Shown piece by piece: positions 35,401 to 43,070 of a stretch of 64,000 bases of DNA (position 1 is the first letter of the stretch; the number at the start of each line of letters is the position of its first letter). The stretch comes from Symsagittifera roscoffensis (Eukaryota; Xenacoelomorpha; Acoela; Convolutidae), in NCBI RefSeq assembly GCF_963678635.1, contig NC_087067.1:30478401-30542400 (forward strand), in the 5' to 3' direction. The position numbers and the translations under genes are program-made. The notes beneath the pieces were generated by a model. It was not told where the DNA came from and did no database searches. It worked only from the letters and a program-made list of their open reading frames with translations.

Positions 35401-38021
35401 CGGTCTGTATCTTTTAATATCGCATTTGTTCCCATCTTTGAAGATTGGGACAACTTCACTTAATTTCCACGTTTCTGGGAATATACCTTTATTCAAAAAA
35501 GTTTGAAAAATTAGGAGGAGTGATTTGGATACTGTTTTCGCTAAGTTTGCGTAGACAAGATTTCCCAAATTATCTGGACCTGTTGCTTTATTGATGTCTA
35601 GTTCGAGCATTATTTTCTCAATGCAGTCTTTATTCAGCTCGATGTGGTTGTATTTTGCTTTTTCAAAGATACTTAATTCGGTTATTTGTTCCGCTTTCGT
35701 AAATACACTACAGAAGAATTGATTAAACGCATCGCATTTTTCTTTGTCTGTCTCAAGTTCTTTGCCGTCAAGTTTCATTATCGAAGGTAGTCTAGGTGCT
35801 CTTCTTATGAAAAGAAATATGAATGCCCCAAAACATTAAAAACTTTTCCGCTCTTCAAATGTAACGCAATTAAGGCACCAAGACAAACTTCAGTCGCTAA
35901 TTTTCAACCCGGGGATAAGCAAAGCTTCGCACAACTGGCGATACATAGCATGGCAAAGAAGTAGACATAAAATGAAGAAAAAAATAGATATTTCAAAATT
36001 TTCCTACTATAATTTGCCTCGAATAAAATTGATTTAGAGGAAAGCATATCGACAAAGACAATTTCCAGCGTAAATTTAGCATGGAAAAAATTTACCAAGC
36101 GTAGACTAAGCCGACAATGAAAAAATAGTTTAAAAAACATCTTTAAAAGTTGACAAAAGCCGAAACCTATTTAGTCCAATATATCAATTAATTGAAGAAA
36201 GAAAAACGGCAAAAATAAAATTATACAATCGGAATTGGCATATCTTGAACCGAATTTCGAGTAGAGTGGATATTTGAACTTCACACATGCTTGATTTATG
36301 CCTGTTCACGAGCAGTCTGTTCTGCCGAGGAGATGAATCCTATGAGCAAAGTTATTTATGGAAAAAATCTAGAGCTCGGTTGTAGCACACTTACTATCGA
36401 CTGTGAAATATTATTATAATTTTTAAGTAAGCACTTTCCAAATTATTGCTCAAGATGCAAAAATCCTTAACAACATTTTTCAACAAAGCAAAAACTTCCT
36501 TATTGTTTTCTGATCATTTAAAAAGGGGAGGAACTTTGTATTCGGGTGTGTTTTAGTTTTTTCTTTTCCCAGCAAAATCAGGTAGCACAAATAATATGGT
36601 TCGAGTGATATATCATATTAAAGCCCTTCAGACGCTATTCGAATGGCTTTTAAAAAATTGTCCCAGTATCGAGAAAGACAGGTTTAAAATTTTTGACTTT
36701 TAGTCAAAATTCGAGCAAATAATGGGAGCGAGCTGGCTTACAATAGCATATTTTTGCTTAATATAGCAGCGAAAACTTAGTTTTACTCCAGTAAAGTTGT
36801 TTATGGAGTTTTTTCTATGCCATTTGGAAATAATAATAAAAAAAACTAAATTACACAAGGGGCCCTTCCGTTTAGTTACGGTAAGTGCACAAGCTGGATA
36901 GGGCCATACCAGCGATATAAAAATGCATATAAATCAGCAATGAAGTCATAAATCAGCATTAAATGCATCGTCGTAATGTTAATTTATCTTAGCCGTCCTT
37001 CCTCTACAATAGCGCTTATGGAGTTGTCGCCATTTGGAAATTAAAAACTTTCAAAATTCAAAAAACTTTTTGATTTCTTAAAATATTTTTTTGTTTTCTT
37101 AATTATCTTTCAACAATGTTTTCCAATTTTACGATGTCTGTCGACTATTCCTAAGTTCCAGGTTTTTGTTCAGATATTTTTATCACAGCACGCAGAAAAA
37201 ACGACACTAGTTTCTTTTAGACTATGGTCAGAACAGTAACTACTAGTTGCACACTAACCGGCTATCCTTGTTTTTTACATAGTTTCTCTCGGAAAGCGAA
37301 TAACAGCTAGAAGAGCTTGAAGATGGTACCTCTCAGAACAACGGAATTTTTTGGAGTAGTCAAAACAAAGATAAAACAAACGATTCTTTAATTCCTCTTT
37401 GAGTACTTGGAACAATAATGTAATCATTTATGACATGTTCTAGGGCATCCATGCAAAAGATTCTGGATGAAAATTCTTTTCTCAAGACCAAACTCGATGA
37501 GCTTAATAGTGTTGGGCTTGAAAGCGAAGCAAAAGCACAACAACTAGCGAAACATCTAGAAGAAAAATATCAGAGCGACATGACAGCCCTGGGCGAGCTT
37601 CAGACAAAAGTAGTGTCAGTGGCTAACCTAAAACAGAAAGAAATAGTAGAGTTGGAACAATCGCTTCAAAAAGTAAGCAGCCATTTTTTTTGAAATCACA
37701 AACCTCTGATTCGTTCAGAACATAAAAGTTTGTACAAAAAAAGTTTTCAGACCTGCTGTAGAAATAAGGCACCACCAAGCCGTAAATACTTCAAAAAATA
37801 CAAAGAGGCAAAAAAGCAATATCTAGTTATTGACTTTTACGCTTCAGGTATTACATGAAAACAACTTCTTAAAGGACGAACTGCGGCGAATGCATCAAAA
37901 ACTGCTGACCAAACGAACACAATCTACTTCTCTTCTACATCAAGGAGATCAACCAGACCTCGATAATAACCCAGTAGCTTTCATAACTCAGTTGAGAAAT
38001 TTGTACAATAAATCACCTTGA
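17408..38021 (+). CDS. Large coiled-coil protein with repeated xQT motifs, 8 exons
   Basis: Coding exons: 17408-20138, 22825-22940, 23361-23513, 32323-32522, 32714-32996, 33145-33398, 37444-37672 and 37848-38021 (1,379 aa). Every junction has GT/AG with matching phase (1, 0, 0, 2, 0, 2, 0), which strongly supports the chain. Residues 1-270 are acidic and disordered. Most of 275-910 is heptad-rich coiled coil. A Ser/Pro-rich segment (exon 6, SIGERSPERISSPNRSSSIN) separates it from C-terminal coils. Repeated TQT/IQT/VQT motifs at 18787, 18834, 18947, 18988, 20020, 20059, 20096 and 22850 resemble sites for dynein light chain LC8. No GRIP, TACC or other end domain is recognised, so no symbol is given. 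A scaffold at the Golgi, centrosome or microtubules is plausible but inferred. AATAAA at 38007 overlaps the stop region. Intron 3 (23514-32322) contains EXOSC9 on the other strand. Confidence 0.82.
21394..21867. mobile_element. MITE, left member of an inverted pair
   Basis: A 474-bp unit with terminal inverted repeats: GGGGTTAGGAAACTAGACGA at the left, reverse complement GGGGCCTAGGAAATTGGACC at the right. The repeats continue through AAATTAGACGTGACCAACAA. The motif AAATTAGACG recurs near both ends, as transposase-binding sub-repeats often do. The centre holds three direct copies of GCGGCATGTGAAA-like sequence (21652-21695). There is no ORF. It lies in intron 1 of the coiled-coil gene. Confidence 0.7.
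21914..22402. mobile_element. MITE, right member of an inverted pair
   Basis: Nearly complete reverse complement of 21394-21867, including the terminal repeats and central GCGGCATGTGAAA repeats. It ends in an uninterrupted run of 20 C (22383-22402) where the partner has only four G. The two copies are 46 bp apart and would form a hairpin of about 470 bp. Confidence 0.7.
23860..23960. repeat. Intronic repeat family R, fragment
   Basis: GGCAAAATCAGACAACACAA, followed by GAGTCGAGCGATATATCATA, matches the start of the family-R copies at 27050, 27490 and 36570 (there GCAAAATCAGGTNNCACAAA, then GAGTGATATATC). Only the first 100 bp is present. Confidence 0.45.
24139..25492. mobile_element. Foldback element with arms of about 530 bp
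   Basis: The left arm (24139-24675) and right arm (24945-25492) are inverted copies, differing by scattered substitutions and small indels. Matching pairs include GCTCGTATCAGGAC/CCTTGATACGAGC at the outer ends, CGCGCATTAATTGTCCCAAA/TTTGGGACAATTAACGCGCG midway and ACTTTCGTATCGAAAGTCGG/CCGACTTTCGATACGAAAGT at the inner ends. The 270-bp centre is unique and non-coding. Small ORFs in the arms are incidental. Two worn single-arm relatives lie at 1420-1935 and 2085-2400. Confidence 0.75.
25601..25817. repeat. Exact tandem duplication, 95-bp unit
   Basis: 25601-25695 is repeated without a difference at 25723-25817. The unit begins AATATTTGCGCTAAGCGTTA and ends AAAACTTGGAGATA. The 27-bp linker carries AGCGCAAATATT, the reverse complement of the unit's start, so each unit can also pair with the linker. 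Identity implies a recent duplication in the intron. Confidence 0.85.
26046..26133. repeat. Short inverted repeat
   Basis: CAGGCCAGTTAAATCAATTT at the left pairs with AAATTGATTTATTTGGTCTG at the right. The inner TTATTGGTGCACCCGG pairs with GCACCGGTAAA. Total length is about 88 bp; probably a small MITE. Confidence 0.5.
26980..27475. repeat. Intronic repeat family R, copy
   Basis: Shares ordered blocks with the copies at 27480 and 36520: CCACGCAAAATCAGGTGCCA, GAGTGATATATCCTTTTAAA, CCCTTTCAG, GAGAAAAACCGGTTTGAAAA, ATGACTGTCTAATATGCCT, TTTTTATCACACCAAGCAGA, ATGGTCGGAACATTCTGTGC and GTAACCGGCTATCCTTGTTT. No ORF is conserved among copies. Confidence 0.6.
27480..28055. repeat. Intronic repeat family R, copy in tandem
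   Basis: Directly follows the previous copy in the same orientation with the same block order, ending AGTAACCGGCTATGTTTGTT. It runs close to the 3' end of EXOSC9 on the opposite strand (28121). Confidence 0.6.
28121..32186 (-). CDS. EXOSC9: Exosome complex component RRP45 (EXOSC9)
   Basis: Four coding exons on the reverse strand, 32186-31908, 30745-30592, 30296-30015 and 28758-28121, give 450 aa (human protein about 439). Donors and acceptors are GT/AG and phases match (0, 1, 1). The RNase PH-like fold runs from KKRLDGRKQLEFRNLELTF through FVNLEFSPMAS, ERCLVDSHCLDMESLCIISG, VWEIRLDIRVLNHEG, CCISAIAALSHFKRPDVTVY, HIPVCVTLCFYDQGK and VCTLHLSCGGLMLTRDD. The C-terminal 140 residues are acidic and low in complexity. 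RRP45 is a non-catalytic ring subunit of the nuclear and cytoplasmic RNA exosome (3'-5' RNA decay and rRNA maturation), pairing with RRP41 in known structures. The start is MQAREPIV at 32186; the frame extends upstream only to a TTG. The gene sits in antisense within intron 3 of the coiled-coil gene. Its ATG lies 137 bp from that gene's exon 4. Confidence 0.94.
29420..29503 (-). pseudogene. tRNA-like sequence, Leu(CAA)-like, degenerate
   Basis: On the reverse strand, an A-box (TGGCTGAATGG), an anticodon stem-loop GAGA-CTCAAAA-TCTC with CAA in anticodon position, an extended variable region and a B-box-like GATTCGAACCC occur at tRNA-Leu spacing over 84 nt. The acceptor stem pairs only partly and the T stem does not close, so it is more likely a tRNA relic or SINE head than a working tRNA. 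It lies in EXOSC9 intron 3. Confidence 0.35.
31191..31575. mobile_element. hAT-type MITE with 8-bp target duplication
   Basis: A 385-bp unit, AT-rich and non-coding, begins CAGTGACGTCC and ends with the reverse complement of CTGTGATGTCC. The flanking 8-mers are GAAACCAC (31183-31190) and GAAGCCAC (31576-31583), one mismatch, which is the duplication length typical of hAT elements. Sub-terminal AATTGGTTTAACCAATTGG palindromes recur at both ends. It sits in EXOSC9 intron 1. Confidence 0.7.
34009..35830 (-). mobile_element. 5'-truncated LINE (non-LTR retrotransposon)
   Basis: Intron 6 of the coiled-coil gene contains the 3' part of a LINE in reverse orientation: an intact RT frame, a short 3' UTR and a tail of CTACTACTACTAC near 34022-34009. 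No endonuclease domain is present upstream of the RT, so it was truncated at insertion. Microsatellite tails and truncation fit the CR1/L2/jockey-like clades, but I cannot fix the clade. Confidence 0.8.
34075..35778 (-). CDS. LINE reverse transcriptase, N-terminally truncated
   Basis: A 567-codon open frame without internal stops. RT motifs in order: TGPDNLGN, FKDGNKCDIKRYRPISLL, QYGFRKKRSA, ALYLDFEKAFDCSPHQLL, GVPQGSLLGPLL and FGYADDFKV (catalytic Asp pair). A thumb region with VVPIVVYGASVT follows, and a Cys-containing end (CTWRIMCPCGNCNPNGK). The protein would lack its own endonuclease. The frame stays open upstream of the first ATG for at least 14 codons. The intact frame suggests a young insertion, although this copy is probably dead on arrival. 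Confidence 0.85.
   Translation of the reverse strand: MKLDGKELETDKEKCDAFNQFFCSVFTKAEQITELSIFEKAKYNHIELNKDCIEKIMLELDINKATGPDNLGNLVYANLAKTVSKSLLLIFQTFLNKGIFPETWKLSEVVPIFKDGNKCDIKRYRPISLLCCISKIFEKVLFDYIYERVRHHLHNSQYGFRKKRSAITQLLAYLHQVYLNYDDQTTKNITALYLDFEKAFDCSPHQLLMHKLKCYGFGGKAIQLIASYLFLRKQYVRINKAKSKICYVISGVPQGSLLGPLLCILYINDLPDNLNLVDSFGYADDFKVIATIQTEMNYATTTIENWSSKNQMRLNTGKCTLVNFKNELEGKINRNILKIETEQKDLGILVTPTLSWNVNASKRCQKSLSAFYSLKRNLSKNCPITSKLNAYTGYVVPIVVYGASVTHYSKSNLRAIEKVQRTATKWMLNSHIPYKCRLQKLRMLPLSLYIEMHDLLLFISIVRNNYEIDINQYAENSKSSTRQNERNEYQIPKTRLKKTNSDFFIRCPALFNVIIRHTSKQLTDIQKSDIAEIYWKFFERYSEMDSCTWRIMCPCGNCNPNGKLRTR
36520..37270. repeat. Intronic repeat family R, copy split by a SINE-like insertion
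   Basis: Starts with AGGAACTTTGTATTCGGGTG, AGCAAAATCAGGTAGCACAA and GAGTGATATATCATATTAAA, and ends TTTTATCACAGCACGCAGAA and CTAACCGGCTATCCTTGTTT, in the same order as 26980-27475. The unit at 36832-37028 interrupts it, so that insertion is younger than this copy. Confidence 0.6.
36832..37028. mobile_element. SINE-like insertion with 13-bp target duplication
   Basis: A 197-bp unit is flanked by GCCATTTGGAAAT at 36819-36831 and 37029-37041, an exact 13-bp duplication. The body (GGGCCCTTCCGTTTAGTTAC through TACAATAGCGCTTATGGA) recurs almost unchanged at 59735-59908. An A-rich start (AATAATAAAAAAAACTAAAT) lies at the left edge. The duplication length fits target-primed retroposition; no clear pol III boxes are seen. 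Confidence 0.6.
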
Positions 38022-38325
38022 AGTACCATTTTTATAATGCATTTTCTACACAGGCGAATCAACTTCATTTTGAGGGAAACAATGTCAAGAAAGATAATTG
38101 ATGCATCGAGTTTTGTCGAGGTGATGGTTTTTTTTTATTATTTTATTTTTATGGTAATCAGAAGGTCAAAAGTATCATAGTAACCGAGGTTACAGTCATG
38201 AGTCCCTTCATCATGTATTCCAGTCAAAATCCTTGGAATTTTTTAGATATGGAATTGATAATGATTAAAGAAGATAACAAGCGTTTAAGTCCTTTTCAAT
38301 TAAAATCGATACGGGTTACGTTTCT

Positions 38326-38647
38326 TCAATAAGAACACGCAACTCGACACGAGATAATATAATATACAAGTGTTACAAGTAAAAAAATTTCGTCGAAAGT
38401 TATTTTGTCATTCATTGTTCCGAGTACGCAAGCGGCGTTCGCAATCTGTATTGCCAGGGAGATTCTCTGTTTTAAAAAGCTGCCTGCTCTGGGTTCCTCA
38501 GTGCATATGCTTAGGTTCTTACAAAGCTTGCTCAAAAAAAACTTGTGCTGGGGCCGGCCGCGCCCTGAATTTCAAAAGCTAGCGGTCGAAAAAGATCTAT
38601 ATACTTGTCAATTTTTCGCTCTTCCGCTTCAGCGGCAGCCGCACCAG
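38326..38647 (-). pseudogene. C-terminal piece of an RLE-type LINE, cut off by the giant element
   Basis: Reading leftward from 38647: AGAAAAEAEERKIDKYIDLF, then a frameshift inside an AAAAAAAA run near 38540, then SFLKQRISLAIQIANAACVL and a stop at 38326. These are the usual end motifs of proteins that pair an RT with a PD-(D/E)XK-like endonuclease. The missing upstream part lies at 56534-59207 on the other side of the LTR element. The two halves are in the same strand and frame. Confidence 0.75.
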
Positions 38648-39522
38648 TGTAACATTCGCCCAAATATCACACAGCGACGGAGCGTAGAAAAAGTACCTAT
38701 TAACGACTGGCAGGCGTCAGTTACCTTAATTCTACACGTTTTTCACCGTCTCGACCTTGCCAGTTGATTTTCTGGTCTGTCTAGGGCAAAGTAAAAAGTT
38801 ACCATTTTTAGGCCATCAGTCAAACGACTTTTGATCAGCTTTCGTTTACATGCGAACACAACCACATAGCTGAGTCTCGGATCCTCAGACTACGTGATTG
38901 TCATTAAAAACACGGCTCGAACAACCTATTTTAATATGTTTTTGTGTGACCGTTTTATATTAAATCCATTGGAGATGGATTGACCCTTTCCCTTTTTCTA
39001 GCTACTCATGCTCTGAAATATTAAATAATAACGGTGTTAATTAAGATCTATGACATTATAGCAGCTATATAGTCAGTCTATACAGTCCCTTCACATAGAC
39101 AGTCTCTGGGGGACCAAGCCTCCGCTCCCGTAATATTCTTGAGATAACACTCTTATCTCTTATAATTCGTGTCCCGGGAGGGTTCCGTGGTATATTTCTT
39201 CCCCCACTGAAGCCTCCTTCTCCACAAAAATCCGTCGCTAAGGTTCTTATCGTGTGTTATTGCCACGATAAGAGGCTTCGTAATTTTCTTGCTCGACTGT
39301 TCTTCACAATCTCTATCGTGGTTCTGTTTTTCGTCTTTTTCTTCAAAATGGCCGTCTTTTCTCTATTTCTCAGAAATGTTCTTCTTCCAATCGAAATTTT
39401 AAAAATAAAAATTCTAGAACATTCTGACCCCCCGTCGCAACACTTTTTTGTTCATAAGGCCTTTTGTCACTCTTTTTTATGTCGCCGGAAGGTTGTGCTG
39501 TGTCATCTGGCAGAATGGCACA
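38648..39522 (-). repeat. 3' LTR of the giant element
   Basis: 875 bp, matching 55659-56533 base for base except four substitutions that I can find (near 38727, 39228, 39342 and 39432). In sense it begins TGTGCC and ends TTACA. In sense it is preceded by TTGTCCGGGGAGTA, the only purine-rich candidate for plus-strand priming. A 127-codon frame across its edge is not a gene. Confidence 0.95.
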
Positions 39523-40268
39523 TACTCCCCGGACAAGTCTCCATCAATGTCCCTATTGATCGCATAACACCGGGTTATCGTCAAGTAGTTATCCAGTTTT
39601 CTGTAATCAATCTTACAAATCGCATAAGAAATTGAAATTTATCTACCCCCACCTCAACTCACTACGTGTTCACAAATGGCATCGTACTACATCTCACTGC
39701 CTTTCAACATTTTAACAAAATTTGCACCATGAGGAGTGTCCTAGATGAAATTTCTTTTCTGACTACTTACGTCATCTCGCCATAAAACTTCTTTTCGCCT
39801 CTGATTAAAAAGTGGGACGTGGCACGGCCACGCACCCGTTAAAATTAACTTAACATTACTCACCAAGTATAATCAGTCATCTATGCGGTCCTTTTAATAT
39901 TAAAACTAAGAAGCTCTGTGGCTAGGAAAGTTTTTGAGTTACCCACCCTTCTCGAGCGAGTTTACTCAAACTTACCATGTCGCCACAGAGTGAATTTGTG
40001 TCTTACACAGGTTAAAAACTTCAGTCGTGAATAAATAGGTAAATATACTCACCTATGTTCCTTATATACATACATAGATAGTAGTAACTAAAATCAATAA
40101 TTTCAACAATTTTAACAATTGCAACATTTTCAAAGTTTGGTCTGACCAAACTAGATCAAAACAAAAAGTTTCACAAGTTCAATAATCAAAACTTGGTTGA
40201 TTGGTTTAAGTTTTAGCACACAAATACAATCAAGTTTTTTCTCCTTCTCTTCTCTTCTTTGGTCATCT
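39523..40268 (-). other. 3' untranslated region of the giant element
   Basis: AT-rich and non-coding between ORF B and the 3' LTR. The first 45 bases next to the LTR (39524-39570) resemble an in-pol segment at 43677-43725: both carry ACTCCCCGGACAA and a following GATCGC motif. This may be a duplicated piece of pol sequence beside the polypurine tract. Confidence 0.5.
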
Positions 40269-41855
40269 TCATTCCATCATTTCTCCATGCTGATGTTCAG
40301 CGTCACTGTCTTCCAGGACTTTCTCTAACATGTCCAGAGAGTTGCGGGCCGTGCCCCAACCCTCCTGTTCCAGCAGCCTCGGTTTGCAGCAAGGTAGCAA
40401 GTCCACATTCACCTTCTGCTCCCGGTTCCTGCAAAAGCTGTTGTGAAGACATAGGCTCACGTTTCGTTCTAGGTCAGCTCTTAAGACCTCTTTCTTCTCA
40501 TCTTCAGTAACACAAGGCGCTCCAGCTACCCGCTTCACCGCTGTGGTGACCGCGTTTCTGTGCGTCAGGAATGCTCGTTTATAGGCTCCTGGTCCTATAT
40601 CTAGCTGGAAAGATTGATAGGCTACCGTGTTCCTTGACATGTGACGCTTCGCGCGTTCATACATGCAAGATGTCATCACTGCACGGAACCAAGGCATCAA
40701 TCGTTGCCTTGACCATATTCTTTCAATGGCTTTAGGTATCCTCAGAACCTTGCAGGTGGTTCTGAAAAGATCCAATTCACGACTCATTTTAACGTTGCTC
40801 AACTGTTCAGGAGTCGGCACGGCCGTCTCCTGCTCACTTGTGTCCGCGTTAGCCTCCAACCATCTCACTGCTAGCATGGCGCTAACCACCACGATTGACA
40901 CTTGTTGATTCTGATCGGGCAACCCCGTGGAGTACAACTCCTCCACGTCCCATACTAGGATCAGATTCCCGCGTTTGGGATACCACAACGTCTGCGCCAA
41001 GCAGTGGCAAGGATAATCCCCATGGGTTCTCACTATGTTCCTTCGGGTCCGATACCCTGAGGCTCCCAGCAACGGTTCCACTTCCATCAGAATTCTGTGT
41101 AAGTCGTCTTTTTCTTCTATTGTGGGGAATTCAGTGGGTAAGGCTCCACTCGCTTTCTGTTTCTCGAACTCACTCACATTGCCTTCGTTCAGTCTCATGA
41201 ACTCTTCACCCACAACGTCTTGCAACTCGCCTTCAGATCTTTTCGAGACTGCCCGAAAGATCTTTGCCAACAAGTCATATGACCTTTCTGACATTCTGGC
41301 CGACCTCACGCACTTTGGCACAGAGAAAAGTTGGTCAACCAACACTTGTTGCGTCCTCGCATCCATCACCACCATGTGCGTAGGATACTTGCTATTACAG
41401 TATGGCGCGGAGCTTGAACCCACCATATATCTTGAACCAGTAGGTCTGTGATAGGCTTCACTATCCTTCAGATTCATTTCATTTTCTAGAGCTTCTCGCC
41501 AGCCTCCAATCTTCTGCTCTGTTTGTAATGCTCCAGGGAATATTTCCACGCTGAGGGACGTCACTAGCTCATGGGCACGCTCCAGGCGCTCGAGTGATTC
41601 TATCGAACTCGTCATGCTACAAAATCCCAAGGCTGTGATCAGGTTTACGTCCGTCACCCCATGGCAGTCTGCAACCAACTCCATGGCACTCTTATCTGAC
41701 ATGCTCAATCTTCCGTACAATCGTGCCAGTTGTCGATGCTGCTCGCTCAGCGTAATCAGGCAGTGTCCCAAGTTGCAAACATGCCGTTCCATACTACTTT
41801 GTTGAGCCAAGCATGTGCCTTGCTTCAACCAATCGCTCGATGGATCGATGCGCAT
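40269..41855 (-). CDS. Giant-element ORF B, 528 aa, unknown function
   Basis: Intact ATG-started frame in the position where env or accessory genes lie in other LTR elements. I see no signal peptide, transmembrane segment, furin-like site or fusion peptide, so it does not look like an envelope protein. The sequence is mixed alpha-helical in character, with scattered Cys and His (CHCLAQTLWYPKRGN, CKPRLLEQEGWG) and an acidic end. Its ATG lies inside the last 31 bases of ORF A, in the -1 frame relative to ORF A. It is open upstream of the ATG too, so expression could be by reinitiation, by a -1 shift or from a spliced RNA. I recognise no family. Because the frame has stayed open over 1.6 kb, it is likely under selection. 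Confidence 0.8.
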   Translation of the reverse strand: MRIDPSSDWLKQGTCLAQQSSMERHVCNLGHCLITLSEQHRQLARLYGRLSMSDKSAMELVADCHGVTDVNLITALGFCSMTSSIESLERLERAHELVTSLSVEIFPGALQTEQKIGGWREALENEMNLKDSEAYHRPTGSRYMVGSSSAPYCNSKYPTHMVVMDARTQQVLVDQLFSVPKCVRSARMSERSYDLLAKIFRAVSKRSEGELQDVVGEEFMRLNEGNVSEFEKQKASGALPTEFPTIEEKDDLHRILMEVEPLLGASGYRTRRNIVRTHGDYPCHCLAQTLWYPKRGNLILVWDVEELYSTGLPDQNQQVSIVVVSAMLAVRWLEANADTSEQETAVPTPEQLSNVKMSRELDLFRTTCKVLRIPKAIERIWSRQRLMPWFRAVMTSCMYERAKRHMSRNTVAYQSFQLDIGPGAYKRAFLTHRNAVTTAVKRVAGAPCVTEDEKKEVLRADLERNVSLCLHNSFCRNREQKVNVDLLPCCKPRLLEQEGWGTARNSLDMLEKVLEDSDAEHQHGEMME

Positions 41856-42595
41856 AGCTCCTGCGCTGTTATCCTGGGGCGGGTGTCGTTGGATCCCTCC
41901 GAGGATCTCATGCTCGCCAGGACTTCCGGTGACACCTGGCTCACCTTCGCCATATACAACTCCTTCAGGTGCTTTATCTCATCCTCCTTGTAGGCCACCT
42001 GCAGATCTTCAAATTTCTTTTTCCATTCGTCTCTCTCTCGAGCTATCGCCCTGTACTCCTGAAGTTTGGCACACAGCTCGCTCTGATCTCTCTCCCTCTT
42101 CTCCAGTGTCTCAATTGTCTCCGACGTCTGGATCTCTATCTCGGTTACTCTCACTCTCTTCGGGAGAGGAGCAGCTGTTGGAGAGTCGACCGAGTGTGAC
42201 GGGCCTGGCCCATCACGTTGTCTCTTCGCTTCGATGAGTGGCTGCGCAGGTTGGACGGGTAAGGGCATCTCACCTAGCCGGTGGTCCCTTTGCTCACCTA
42301 GTCCTGGCTCACGAGCCAGGTCGTGGCCAGACATTTCTCCACGCCTCCATCTCATCAATCGGTTTCGGCCTCTCTCGGCGGTCCCGGACTCACCGAAGGC
42401 CAACATCAACACGACTTCTGTAGGGCGATTCCCTCGACCCTCTCGTCCTAGTGCATTGAGGAGTGCGACCACAAACATCGCCAACCCCGGGTCTTCTCGT
42501 GTGAAATCACAATCGATCAGCCGCTGATAGATCTCGTCTAGAGTCGCTCCTAGACTCGCTGAGAGAAATTCCATGAGTTCGTTCGTGTCACCCAT
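41825..42595 (-). CDS. Giant-element ORF A, 256 aa, coiled-coil, unknown function
   Basis: ATG-started frame 475 nt downstream of pol. Residues 1-60 are helical and hydrophobic in patches (ELMEFLSASLGATLDEIYQR), and 75-145 are Arg/Pro/Gly-rich. PLPKRVRV near 150 could act as a nuclear localisation signal. Residues 155-225 form a charged coiled coil (ETLEKRERDQSELCAKLQEY). EIQTSE in front of the coil resembles an LC8-type motif. The last residues overlap the start of ORF B. No zinc knuckle, protease or membrane segment is present. A nucleic-acid-binding or oligomerising partner for ORF B is an inference only. Confidence 0.75.
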   Translation of the reverse strand: MGDTNELMEFLSASLGATLDEIYQRLIDCDFTREDPGLAMFVVALLNALGREGRGNRPTEVVLMLAFGESGTAERGRNRLMRWRRGEMSGHDLAREPGLGEQRDHRLGEMPLPVQPAQPLIEAKRQRDGPGPSHSVDSPTAAPLPKRVRVTEIEIQTSETIETLEKRERDQSELCAKLQEYRAIARERDEWKKKFEDLQVAYKEDEIKHLKELYMAKVSQVSPEVLASMRSSEGSNDTRPRITAQELCASIHRAIG

Positions 42596-43070
42596 TTCTT
42601 ATCGTCTTGATTCTTGTTGTCCTGTCGTGTAATTCCTTTCTGTCTCGTCTGATTCAGTGTTCAGTAAACAATTTTCGATCAATCAAGATCTAAAAAACAA
42701 GTCGCGACTTAGAATCATCATTTTTGGATACAACATCAATCAATTCTTTAAAACTCTCCATTGAATTTCTTTTCACAATTCTGATTTAAAATTTAGCACC
42801 AGGGTGGATCGTCCACCTTTACTTTTGTCAGAGTAGCACGAATGTGCGCTGTCACCTTGATGACCTGAAGTACTCCAGGTCCTTTATGACATAAAACATA
42901 AAACGTAATCATAACAATAACATAACATAAACACATAAACATCACACACCTACACTATCACAAAGAAACATAGTCCCTAATACTGTACCTAAAACCTAAC
43001 CTAACCTAAAACTTGACTCTAATTTCTATCGAATAACTTAATAAAAACCACTTATCGCCGAGCGCAATTC
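42596..43070 (-). other. Spacer between pol and ORF A
   Basis: 475 nt without a frame. It holds a small inverted repeat (CCAGGGTGGATCGTCCACC) and a run of ACATAAAACATAAAC-like repeats at 42890-42940. Any splice acceptor or internal start that serves ORF A must lie here. Confidence 0.4.

Noticed and set aside
38405-39635. Forward ORFs near and in the 3' LTR (38405-38767, 39252-39635)
   Set aside because: The first is antisense to the LINE tail. The second recurs in the other LTR but breaks off at the LTR edge in each copy, so it is a by-product of the repeat.
40269-41855. ORF B as an envelope gene
   Set aside because: Its position suggests env, but there is no signal peptide, transmembrane helix or fusion-type segment.
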